This document shows positions 26,636-35,310 of a stretch of DNA of 64,000 bases, one piece after another. A program made the translations under genes and the position numbers. Positions within the stretch are counted from its first letter, which is position 1; every line of letters starts with the position of its first letter. Below the pieces are notes generated by a model. That model saw only the letters and a list, made by a program, of their open reading frames with translations. It was not told the DNA's origin and did no database searches. The stretch is from Paenibacillus cymbidii (GTDB taxonomy: Bacteria; Bacillota; Bacilli; Paenibacillales; NBRC-103111). Location: the NCBI RefSeq assembly GCF_004764705.1, contig NZ_SHLX01000004.1:307580-371579 (forward strand), given 5' to 3'.

Positions 26636-26652
26636 TTCAGGACGTTTGGCGC

Positions 26653-26964
26653 AGGAAGCCGCGCCTGACTTGACTTTGGAGCAGAAGCTGGGCGAAGGCG
26701 GGCTGGCGAAGGCGGATCAAGCGATGCGCGATCAGTTTGCGAGGCCCAATAACTTCTTTGCCGAGGCGACCCCGAGGTGCTCAATGGACCTCGTTGACGG
26801 TGGACGAGAATCGTTACTTCGTCAATAAGACGGCCCCTGTCGCTTTAAGCGAGGCGCCGATCATCGTGAACGATACGATGTATGTGCCGGTCGATTTCTT
26901 CGACGGCATACTGGGGCTGCGCGCAGTGGGCACCGCCTCCGGTTTCTTCGGAATTAGCGGCTGA
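26653..26964 (+). pseudogene. Truncated, internally deleted copy of the DUF4163/DUF3298 protein
   Basis: The DNA is nearly identical to parts of the gene at 6772-7890. It keeps LTLEQ.LGEGGLAKADQAM and the stretch to NNFF.EA, then jumps in another frame to RGAQWTS.TVDENRYFVNK and the end GSFGISG/GFFGISG. About 280 bp present in the intact copy between these two points are missing, and the first 180 residues are gone. The two retained parts are joined next to CCGAGG, which occurs at both edges of the deleted part. Confidence 0.85.
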
Positions 26965-27002
26965 TTTGAATTAATAGGGATAGTGCCCGTTTCACTTGCA
27001 CA

Positions 27003-27040
27003 CAGGCTATTGCTCCGGCGGCAGCCTGTTTTTGTTTTTC
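27003..27040 (+). terminator. Terminator retained after the pseudogene
   Basis: CAGGCT pairs with AGCCTG, followed by TTTTTGTTTTT. It also lies just beyond the stop of the convergent membrane-protein gene. Confidence 0.65.
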
Positions 27041-27087
27041 CAAAAAAAAGCAGAACGTCGGGAATCGCACAATGTTCTAGTCATAAA

Positions 27088-27792
27088 TCACGGGATCTGC
27101 GGCTGATTCCACTTCAGTCGGTCAAACTCGTAAATCGATTGCAGCCGGTAAGGGCTCGCTGAATTCGCCCTTTTGAACACCCCCATATAACCGACATCGT
27201 GGAAAATCACGTACTCCATGTCCGTCAGCTGATCGGGACGGTTCGATTGCCAGTAGAAGTGCAATTCTCTCGGAGCTTCGTACCATAGCCAATCCAAATC
27301 GGCAACCGCCACATTTCGATTGCGGAGTACCCAGATGTCGAACAAAACATGAGGATCGTCCGCTTGAATGGTTGACTTGGGACTGTTTTTTTTCAACGTA
27401 TCGGCAGCGGCTTGCATATCGGCGTTGATGGTTGAATCCGATGTGAAACGAGCCACCGCTTTGATTTGGTTGAACTGCTCCGTTTCCCGTTTGATTTGAG
27501 CAGCCATTCCGATTTCGCTTAAACTGATTTTCGGGACGTAAGCGACGGCGAGGACAGTGATAAGTCCGAAGACGAGCGCTTTGGCCAAATGCAATCTTTT
27601 CGTTCGCGCTGCATACAGCCAGCCCAAGAAGAAGCCTACCGGAACGACTAGGCCAAACAAATTTACATAAAATTGGCAGGCGAGATAGGTGGCGACGATG
27701 AGAAGCCAGCTTTTGGCACCCATCGTTTTCATTCGGTCCATATAAGACAACAGCATGAGTACGAGCAAACCAATCCAAATCATCCAATCCAA
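27088..27792 (-). CDS. Membrane protein of unknown function
   Basis: 234 residues. Four or so hydrophobic segments in the first 90 residues, then a soluble C-terminal part of about 140 residues (SLSEIGMAAQIKRETEQF..., DIWVLRNRNVAVADLDWLWY, LQSIYEFDRLKWNQPQIP). I do not recognise a family. The likely start is TTG at 27792 with GGGAGG eleven bases upstream. A paralogue survives only as a C-terminal remnant at 7951-8070, in both cases convergent to a DUF4163/DUF3298 gene, so the two proteins may belong together. It follows the flippase gene by about 100 bp on the same strand. Confidence 0.6.
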   Translation of the reverse strand: MDWMIWIGLLVLMLLSYMDRMKTMGAKSWLLIVATYLACQFYVNLFGLVVPVGFFLGWLYAARTKRLHLAKALVFGLITVLAVAYVPKISLSEIGMAAQIKRETEQFNQIKAVARFTSDSTINADMQAAADTLKKNSPKSTIQADDPHVLFDIWVLRNRNVAVADLDWLWYEAPRELHFYWQSNRPDQLTDMEYVIFHDVGYMGVFKRANSASPYRLQSIYEFDRLKWNQPQIP

Positions 27793-27889
27793 GTAACGTT
27801 CATCCTCCCTTGCCGCTTCGCCGGTTTATCATAACATATTATGCCATCATAAGCTGCGAACGAACGTTTGGTTTCGGGAGGGGGATGTA

Positions 27890-29428
27890 TCAGGAATAGA
27901 TTTTTCTGCTTTTCCGACCCCAGGCTTTTGTCAGGGACAGGGAGGCGAAGTAAGCGAGCAACGAGAGGCCGACGGATCCGAGAGTGTTCCATAGCATGGG
28001 AAAGTCCAAGCCATCCAGGTATCCAATCGCCCACTGTCCGCAAAAAACCATCATAATCATAGAAAAAGTGACCCTCGCATAAGGGCGGATATCCCAGTAG
28101 AACCCGATGCTGCCGGAGATCGAGAAGAAGTTAAGCATAGTAATGAGCACCATGCTCAAGCCCAGCGCAAAAGCGATTCCTTCAATGCCAAACTGGCTTC
28201 CGAGAACGTAGATGACGGCAATCTTGAACATCGTGGTAATGACGTAATTCCACAGGGTGGCATTCGCGCGGCCGAGTCCCAGCAGGATAGCATGCAGCGG
28301 CGCATCGAAATAATGCAGGAAAAACATCGGCGCCAAAATTTTCAGCAACAAGCCGGCTTCCGGCGCGTTATAGATAAGGGTTGTGAGCGGCGTAGACCAA
28401 ACGTACAGGATGACGGTGGCAGGCGCTCCGATAAAAAGGCCCAGACGCAAAGCCTGTTCCATTCTTTCGTGCATCAACAGACTGTTCTTGGTAGCAGCCG
28501 CCTCGCTGATGGCCGGGATGAGGGCAGTGGAAAGCGATTGGGTAATGAAGCTGGGCATGAAGAGCAACGGGAAAGCATATCCGGCGATCATACCGAACTG
28601 CTTGGTAGCCATTGCCGTACCGATGCCGGCTGCTGCCAAGCTTGTCGTAATGAGCATGGGCTGAAAGGCGCCGTAAAGTGACTGAATCACACCATTTCCG
28701 GTGGTCGGCAAGCCGATTCGGAGCAGACCTGTAAGTGTCGATCGACCGTTACGAAGGTGGGCCGCCCATGTTTCTCCGGGAAGTTTGACTTCACCGCGCA
28801 TCTTGTAACTGGCCAGCAGAAACAGAAGGCTGCTGATCTCGCTGACCACCGAGGCGGACATAGCGCCGGCGGCGGCATAAGCAACGCCATAGGGCAGCAA
28901 GAGGTGTACCAGGGCCAGCACACATGCGATCTGTACGGTGTTCTCCAATACATCGGAGGCGGCGATGGTGTGCATCCGCTGCTTCCCGCGGAAGTAGCCC
29001 TTCAGAACCGCCGACACCGCTACGATCGGCGCAATGGGCGTGATCGCGAGCATGGCGTAATAAGCACGCTGATCGCTGAGGAGAATGGATGCGATCCATT
29101 CCGAGCCTAGCAGGGAGAGAGTAGTCAGCGTAACGCTCAGGATGCCGGTGACGAACAGGGAGACGTGCAGGATTCGTCTCACCTTGACCCGATCTCCATG
29201 GGCATCGGCCTCAGCGACCAGCTTGGAGATGGCGACCGGCAAGCCCAGCTCCGTAATCGTGATAACCAGCGGAACCAGCGGATGGGCCATCATCAACAGG
29301 CCGATTCCTTCCGCACCCAGCACTCTGGCTATATACATCCCGCTGATGAAGCCAAGGATGCGATTGATAAACGCGGCTACGGATAAGAATAACGTACCTC
29401 TCATGAAGGTTTGCGACGGTTGTGGCAT
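27890..29428 (-). CDS. SpoVB/MurJ-like polysaccharide flippase (MOP superfamily)
   Basis: 512 residues with about 14 hydrophobic helices. The N-terminal RGTLFLSVAAFINRILGF, followed by ARVLGAEGIGLLMM, and later GYFRGKQRM are typical of the SpoVB/YtgP group of lipid-linked glycan flippases; SpoVB serves spore cortex synthesis. Start ATG has AGGAGG 11 bases upstream. Whether this is SpoVB itself or a paralogue for another glycan cannot be decided; no synthesis genes flank it. Confidence 0.85.
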   Translation of the reverse strand: MPQPSQTFMRGTLFLSVAAFINRILGFISGMYIARVLGAEGIGLLMMAHPLVPLVITITELGLPVAISKLVAEADAHGDRVKVRRILHVSLFVTGILSVTLTTLSLLGSEWIASILLSDQRAYYAMLAITPIAPIVAVSAVLKGYFRGKQRMHTIAASDVLENTVQIACVLALVHLLLPYGVAYAAAGAMSASVVSEISSLLFLLASYKMRGEVKLPGETWAAHLRNGRSTLTGLLRIGLPTTGNGVIQSLYGAFQPMLITTSLAAAGIGTAMATKQFGMIAGYAFPLLFMPSFITQSLSTALIPAISEAAATKNSLLMHERMEQALRLGLFIGAPATVILYVWSTPLTTLIYNAPEAGLLLKILAPMFFLHYFDAPLHAILLGLGRANATLWNYVITTMFKIAVIYVLGSQFGIEGIAFALGLSMVLITMLNFFSISGSIGFYWDIRPYARVTFSMIMMVFCGQWAIGYLDGLDFPMLWNTLGSVGLSLLAYFASLSLTKAWGRKSRKIYS

Positions 29429-29585
29429 TGGGCATCCTGTCCTCCTGTTAGCGAATACTTCAATTGTATTTCAACATTCGGGAAAAAATGTGAACCCGCC
29501 GCGGCGGTGATAAAGTGCTTATAGCACAATCTTTCGAGCCCCTGCTATAATAAGTGGATATTATGCGGGGGAGTGGTGCGGGGCA

Positions 29586-31292
29586 ATGTACAAAGTTCTG
29601 GTCGTGGATGACGAACCGGCCGTCCGATTCGGTATGAGCCACTATATGAATTGGGAGCAATATCGGATGGTGCTCGTTGGAGAGGCGAAGGATGGAGTGG
29701 CCGGTCTGAAGGCTGTGGAGCAACTGATGCCAGACATCGTGCTGACGGATGTTTTGATGCCCAAAATGGACGGGATTACGTTCTCGCAAGAAATTCGGAA
29801 GCGCTTTCCCCAAATCAAAATTATTTTTATCAGCGGACACGACGATACCGAATACCTGAAATCCGCCATGAAAGTCAGCGCAATGGATTACATATTAAAA
29901 CCCGTCAATTTGCATGAAATACAGACCGTGCTCGAGCGGGTTGCAGCCGAATTGGACGAAGATCATGCCGTCCAGCGCTTGACCGAAGAGATGCAGGCCA
30001 GGCTGAAAGAAAGCATGCCGCTTCTGAAAGAACAATTCCTGTTGTCGTTGATCCGGGACGGGGCCAGCCGTCAAGATCGGATTCAAGAAAGGCTTGCTTT
30101 TCTTGAGCTCAAGCTGCCTGTCGACACGGTTTATTGGGTCATCGTTATCTCCATCGACCGCTTCGCGAATGTAGGGGAGAAATACTCGGAGCGGGAATTG
30201 CAGCTCTATCTTTTTGCGATTCAAAGCGTCTGTCAGGATTTGGTCAACGAACACCTCAAGGGTGTTGTCATCGAGCATCGCAACGGGGAGTTCGTAGGAA
30301 TCGTATATGCGGAAACGGAAACGGAATCGGTTGAACTGCTAGAAACGGGAGGGCCGGATAATCTGCCGCCGCACAATCAAGTCGCCGAACCTGAAGAGCG
30401 GTTGTACGAATTGGCGGTTCAGCTTCGCGAACAATTGCAGCAACGGCTATCGATTAGCGTCACGATCGGAATTGGCGAACGTGTGGCCAGTCTGCTAAAT
30501 CTAACAGAATCCTATGTACAGGCGCGAGAAGCGGTAGCGGGAAAATGGTATCTCGGGCAAAATCAAATTGTGACGATGGACAGCCTCAATATGGATAAAA
30601 ATTCCATAAATCCCGCAAAGTCTTATCGCTTTGGTCCAACCGAGAGCTTGAATATGTATACGGTCTTGAAGAACGGAGATCCGCTGAAGCTCGCTACCGC
30701 ATTGGACGAGCTGTTCGAAGGGTTGGCGCAGGAACGCCGAGGCGGGCTGAAAAATGCCCGAAATGTGGTCATGCAGGTGGTGCTGCTGGTGGGACAACTC
30801 GTCTTGGAGTTGAATATTCGCAACAATGAGCTGGATCGAAGAGAAGCGCAGTTATTGGAAGAATTGTTCCATCAAGAGACGATCGCCGAGCTGCGCCACA
30901 TTCTTGCGTCCTATCTGGCCATGATTTGTGAAACCATCAACGAGAACCGCAGCGGCAAGATGAGCAATGTTATCGATCGGGTGAAAGAGATTATCGGGAG
31001 ACGGTATGCGGACAACAACTTAACCGTCATCGATATCGGTCGCGAGGTGTTTTTGACTCATACCTACGTGTGTTTGCTGTTCAAACAAGAGACGGGGAAA
31101 ACGATTAATGAATGGTTAACGCAGCATCGGATCGAGAAGGCCAAAGAACTGCTTGCGGATCCCATGAATAAGTTTTATGACATTTGTTATGCCGTCGGTT
31201 ATTCGGACCCGAGTTATTTCGGCAAGCTGTTTAAGAAGTTGACCGGCTTTACGCTCAGCGACTATCGCAAATCGAATCAAGCGGGGAAATGA
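29586..31292 (+). CDS. YesN-like response regulator with AraC DNA-binding domain
   Basis: 568 residues: receiver (about 1-120) with DDE at 8-10, phospho-acceptor Asp about 55 in IVLTDVLMPKMDG and Lys about 105 in DYILKPVNL; a long middle region; and a C-terminal AraC double helix-turn-helix (about 470-565; VIDIGREVFLTHTYVCLLFK, DICYAVGYSDPSYFGKLFKK). It overlaps the kinase gene by ATGA. Such pairs in Paenibacillaceae control adjacent sugar ABC importers, here the genes from 33348. Confidence 0.93.
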   Translation: MYKVLVVDDEPAVRFGMSHYMNWEQYRMVLVGEAKDGVAGLKAVEQLMPDIVLTDVLMPKMDGITFSQEIRKRFPQIKIIFISGHDDTEYLKSAMKVSAMDYILKPVNLHEIQTVLERVAAELDEDHAVQRLTEEMQARLKESMPLLKEQFLLSLIRDGASRQDRIQERLAFLELKLPVDTVYWVIVISIDRFANVGEKYSERELQLYLFAIQSVCQDLVNEHLKGVVIEHRNGEFVGIVYAETETESVELLETGGPDNLPPHNQVAEPEERLYELAVQLREQLQQRLSISVTIGIGERVASLLNLTESYVQAREAVAGKWYLGQNQIVTMDSLNMDKNSINPAKSYRFGPTESLNMYTVLKNGDPLKLATALDELFEGLAQERRGGLKNARNVVMQVVLLVGQLVLELNIRNNELDRREAQLLEELFHQETIAELRHILASYLAMICETINENRSGKMSNVIDRVKEIIGRRYADNNLTVIDIGREVFLTHTYVCLLFKQETGKTINEWLTQHRIEKAKELLADPMNKFYDICYAVGYSDPSYFGKLFKKLTGFTLSDYRKSNQAGK

Positions 31293-33136
31293 TGGTGAGC
31301 GGCGTGCGTGACTCCTTCCGCCATTTATTCGGTCAGATCCAATCGATTGTCCGTCGATTCGGCCTCCCCCGGAAGTGGCTATTTGTTTTCGGCGTATTGA
31401 TCGTACTTCCCGGCATAGTCATTTTATATGCGTATTCCCAGCGAACAGCCGCGATCCTGGAGGAAGAAGTGTCAACTTCGATGCTGCAGACGGTCAAACA
31501 GGTGAGTGCCAATTTGTCCTATCGGCTCGGACATATTCGGGACATTAGCAATGCAGCGGCGATGAACCCCGAGCTGTACCGGTTCTTGCAAGAAGACAGC
31601 GTCCCGGAGATGGCGCGACAATTGGAATTATTGAAAGATTTACGCTATTTGGGGGAAACCGTCGAAGCGAATGCGGATATTTACCGCATGCGATTATTCG
31701 TGAATGACTTTACGATGCTTCCGAAGGAGCATGTGAATTTTTTCGAACTGGACAGCTTAAAAGCTTGGCCGTATTACGAAAGGGTGATGGAAGGAAAAGG
31801 GGCTTTGATTTGGACCGATATTTACAAGCAGTATTATTACGGCATAGGCGAGGTTGATATTTTCTCGAGCGCCAAGCTCCTGCATGATGCCAGAAACTTT
31901 AATCAAGTTTCGGCTGTTCTTGTCGTTGACGTACCGGAAAGTTTGATCATGGACACGTTATCGAGCCCTGACTTGCCGAATCCCGGCAATCTGTTTATTG
32001 TCGGCGACCGGGGGAATATTGTCGCGCACTCGGACAAATCGCGAATCGGCACGATGGTGGAGGAAGACATATGGTCGGCCATTCGACAACACCCGGAAGG
32101 CAAAGTCAAGTTTCAGCTTCATAACGAAGACGATTACGCGATGTATGCCACGATTCCGTCAACCGGTTGGAAGGTGGTCGCACAAGTACCCGCTGCGGAT
32201 ATGTCCGAGAACATCAAGGTCAAAAAAACGGATGGGCTCGTTACGCTTGCCTTCGTATTCGTATTATTCCTCGTTCTCGTATACGTGCTGCTCAGCTTGA
32301 TCACCCGGAATATGAACCAGCGTCTGGTGCAAGTGATTCGTATGATCCGCAAGGATGGAATCGAACGGCTCGACGAAACGCATACGATCCAGGACGGAAA
32401 TTTTATGATGCTGGAACGCAGCGTCGACGCGATGACACGCGAGATGCACGCCCTGATGGAGCAAACCTACAAAGCTCAAATGCTGGAAAGAGAAGCGCAA
32501 CTACGCGCTTTGCAGGCGCAAATCAATCCTCATTTTCTTTATAATACGCTGGACATGGTCAACTGGATGGCCATCGGACATGGCAAGCAAGATATAAGTC
32601 AAGTGATAAGCGCACTCGCCAAGTATTTCCGGTTGAGCTTGAATGGAGGGCGGGATGTCATGAGTGTTGCGGATGAGTTGAACTTGGCCCAGGTTTATTT
32701 GGATTTACAGTCGAACCGCTTCCAGCATTCGTTTGAATATCGGATCCAGCCGGAGCCGAATGTGCTCGATTTGAACCTTCCCAAGCTGACGCTTCAACCG
32801 ATCGTAGAAAACGCACTTCTGCACGGCATTCGCAATTTGGAGGAGGATCGATTCGGTACGATCCGGATACGGGCGTATCGGGAAGACAACCTGTTGGTGC
32901 TTGAAGTAGACGATAATGGAATCGGGATGGAAGAAGAGCAAGCGCGACGACTACTGGCCGAACCGCCGCTGCGGAACCGCAAAGAAGGTTCTTACGGCTT
33001 GTACAATGTCAATGAACGGATCAAATTGTTTGGCGGGGAGACTTCGGGGATTGCGATTTCCTCCCGGCCGGGTGAAGGCACCATCGTGAACGTGCGAATA
33101 GGCTTGGAGCGGACAACTCGCAGCAATTCCGAATGA
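31289..33136 (+). CDS. YesM-like sensor histidine kinase
   Basis: 615 residues: helix 1 (about 28-50), extracellular double-Cache-like sensor, helix 2 (about 315-337), HAMP, His_kinase domain with ALQAQINPHFLYNTLDMVNW (His about 414), and HATPase_c with PIVENALLHGI, DDNGIGM and GSYGLYNVNERI. It senses an extracellular signal, likely a sugar or a loaded binding protein, and phosphorylates the upstream regulator. The start overlaps the regulator stop. A terminator separates the pair from the importer operon. Confidence 0.93.
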   Translation: MMVSGVRDSFRHLFGQIQSIVRRFGLPRKWLFVFGVLIVLPGIVILYAYSQRTAAILEEEVSTSMLQTVKQVSANLSYRLGHIRDISNAAAMNPELYRFLQEDSVPEMARQLELLKDLRYLGETVEANADIYRMRLFVNDFTMLPKEHVNFFELDSLKAWPYYERVMEGKGALIWTDIYKQYYYGIGEVDIFSSAKLLHDARNFNQVSAVLVVDVPESLIMDTLSSPDLPNPGNLFIVGDRGNIVAHSDKSRIGTMVEEDIWSAIRQHPEGKVKFQLHNEDDYAMYATIPSTGWKVVAQVPAADMSENIKVKKTDGLVTLAFVFVLFLVLVYVLLSLITRNMNQRLVQVIRMIRKDGIERLDETHTIQDGNFMMLERSVDAMTREMHALMEQTYKAQMLEREAQLRALQAQINPHFLYNTLDMVNWMAIGHGKQDISQVISALAKYFRLSLNGGRDVMSVADELNLAQVYLDLQSNRFQHSFEYRIQPEPNVLDLNLPKLTLQPIVENALLHGIRNLEEDRFGTIRIRAYREDNLLVLEVDDNGIGMEEEQARRLLAEPPLRNRKEGSYGLYNVNERIKLFGGETSGIAISSRPGEGTIVNVRIGLERTTRSNSE

Positions 33137-33170
33137 GGCTTGCGGTCCATCGATTGAATTCCTTAATCCA

Positions 33171-33217
33171 ATCACCCCTCAACTCACGGCTGCCGTGATT
33201 TGGGGGGTGTTATTGTT
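33171..33217 (+). terminator. Terminator after the two-component system
   Basis: CACCCC and inner TCACGGC pair with GCCGTGA and GGGGTG, followed by TTATTGTT. Strong stem, imperfect T-run. Confidence 0.75.
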
Positions 33218-33347
33218 CAACCGAGCGGATCTTCAGAGTGTAAGAAAAGCCCGAAAATTGAAATATCACCACCTATAATTAACCGTTCCGGCTAGCTATA
33301 CTAAACCTACAGAAAGATTGTGATGCCGATCAAGAAATGGGAGGATT

Positions 33348-34313
33348 ATGAGAGACTTGGCTACAGAACTGAAGGGCTCGCTTGCAAGCATTCAAAGACG
33401 TGAAGGAAGAAAAACCCGCCGGCGGCTGATCCGCAACAATCTGGATACCTATGCGTTGTTGCTCCCGGGACTCGTTTTCCTGTTTTTATTTAAATACACG
33501 CCCATGTACGGAGTAATCATCGCGTTCCAAGATTTCAACATTTTCGACGGGATAAGCGGAAGTTCGTGGGTGGGGCTGGAACACTTCAAGAAATTGATGC
33601 AATCGGATGAATTTATGCAAGTGTTCGGCAACACGCTGATCATCAGTATGTACAAGATCGTTATGTTATTCCCGCTGCCGATCCTGTTGGCTTTGCTTCT
33701 GAATGAAGTGGGAAGACTGTGGTTCAAGAAAACGGTGCAGACGCTTGTCTATTTGCCGCATTTCCTTTCCTGGGTTATTATTTCGGGTTTGTTTATCAAC
33801 ATTTTATCTCCTTCGGCCGGGATCGTGAACGAGGTGATCCAATCGTTAGGCGGTCAGCCGGTGTCCTTCCTGCTTGACAACGATTATTTTCGAGGGGTAC
33901 TCGTTTTTACGGCAGGGTGGAAAGAAGTCGGCTGGAACGCCGTGATCTTCATCGCCGCCATCGCCGGCATCGAACAGGACCAATATGAAGCCGCTTCCAT
34001 CGACGGGGCCGGCAGAATTCAGAAAATGATCTCCATCACGTTGCCCGGGATCGCACAGACGATCATCCTGATGTTGATCTTGCGAATCGGAAGCTTGCTC
34101 GATGCCGGTACCGAACAAATATTGACGATGTACAATCCGGTCGTATATCAGACAGGGGATGTCATCGGAACCTATGTTTACAGAATGGGATTGGGGAAGA
34201 TGGACTACAGTTTCTCCACGGCCGTTGGATTGTTCAACTCCGTCATCGGTTTCCTGCTTATCCTGTCGGGCAATTTCTTGAGTCGAAAATTTATGAAACG
34301 AAGCATCTGGTAG
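33348..34313 (+). CDS. Sugar ABC transporter permease (LplB/YteP type)
   Basis: 321 residues with six hydrophobic helices. LLLPGLVFLFLFKYTPMYG and the cytoplasmic EAA loop YEAASIDGAGRIQKMISITLPG define a carbohydrate-uptake family 1 (CUT1) permease of the LplB group. RBS GGGAGGATT. First gene of a three-gene importer operon with the second permease (34324) and binding protein (35311). No ATPase gene is present, so a shared MsmX-type ATPase is assumed. Confidence 0.92.
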   Translation: MRDLATELKGSLASIQRREGRKTRRRLIRNNLDTYALLLPGLVFLFLFKYTPMYGVIIAFQDFNIFDGISGSSWVGLEHFKKLMQSDEFMQVFGNTLIISMYKIVMLFPLPILLALLLNEVGRLWFKKTVQTLVYLPHFLSWVIISGLFINILSPSAGIVNEVIQSLGGQPVSFLLDNDYFRGVLVFTAGWKEVGWNAVIFIAAIAGIEQDQYEAASIDGAGRIQKMISITLPGIAQTIILMLILRIGSLLDAGTEQILTMYNPVVYQTGDVIGTYVYRMGLGKMDYSFSTAVGLFNSVIGFLLILSGNFLSRKFMKRSIW

Positions 34314-34323
34314 GGAGAGTGCG

Positions 34324-35199
34324 ATGAAAAAACGAACGATAAGCGATATCGGTTTGGATGCGGTCGTGTATGGCGTATTGATTGTTTTTGCGGCGTCCAC
34401 CTTGTTCCCGTTTGTGAATGTGCTGGCCAAGTCGGTAAGCCAGGAATGGGCGGTCGTATCGGGCAAAGTCGGGTTGTTCCCTGTCGGGTTCCAGCTTGCG
34501 ACCATGCAATACGTTATCACCTCGGATCAGTTCCTGCGATCATTTGGCGTTTCCTTATTCATCACGATTATCGGGACGGCATTATCGCTTTTGCTTACCG
34601 CGATTTCGGCTTATCCGCTTTCGAGGCGGCACTTGCCGGGTATCGGCATGATGATGGTGCTGTTCGTCTTCACGATGATGTTCAACGGAGGCATCATACC
34701 GAATTACATGCTGATTCGTAATATTGGGCTGATGGATAATGTATGGTCGCTTATTTTGCCTTCTTTAATTAGTGTCTTTAACCTTCTTGTCGTCAAAAGT
34801 TATTTCGAAGGGCTGCCGGAAAGTCTTGAGGAATCCGCCCGGATCGACGGAGCGAAAACCTTTACCGTCTTGTTCCGCATCCTTCTTCCGATCAGCGGGC
34901 CGGTGTTGGCCACCATTGCGTTGTTCTATGCCGTCGCGTACTGGAATGACTTCTTCAGCGCAATGATCTACATCAACAGTCCGGCGCTCAAACCGCTGCA
35001 GCTCTATTTGCGCGATATTGTCATGGATGCCAATACAGCCGTCTCGTCCATGCGTTCGTCGGACGACATCATGAATTTATCTCCGGATAATGTGCGATCC
35101 GCGACAGTAATTGCTTCCACCATTCCGATTCTGCTCGTTTATCCGTTTTTGCAAAAATATTTTATCAAAGGGGTATTGATCGGGTCCGTGAAAGGCTGA
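34324..35199 (+). CDS. Sugar ABC transporter permease (LplC/YtcP type)
   Basis: 291 residues, six helices. The EAA loop reads LEESARIDGAKTFTVLFRILLP; the C-terminal YPFLQKYFIKGVLIGSVKG is the hallmark of LplC-type permeases that pair with LplB. It begins 10 bp after the first permease with GGGAGAG as RBS. Forms the heterodimeric channel with the 33348 product. Confidence 0.92.
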   Translation: MKKRTISDIGLDAVVYGVLIVFAASTLFPFVNVLAKSVSQEWAVVSGKVGLFPVGFQLATMQYVITSDQFLRSFGVSLFITIIGTALSLLLTAISAYPLSRRHLPGIGMMMVLFVFTMMFNGGIIPNYMLIRNIGLMDNVWSLILPSLISVFNLLVVKSYFEGLPESLEESARIDGAKTFTVLFRILLPISGPVLATIALFYAVAYWNDFFSAMIYINSPALKPLQLYLRDIVMDANTAVSSMRSSDDIMNLSPDNVRSATVIASTIPILLVYPFLQKYFIKGVLIGSVKG

Positions 35200-35310
35200 A
35201 GCATCAGGCATCCCGGACACCGTGTGGCGATGCATTAACTCCATCAGCGGGGACGCCCGCACGGATTAATGAATAGATGATAAACTGGAACAAATAAGGG
35301 AGGCTTTACT

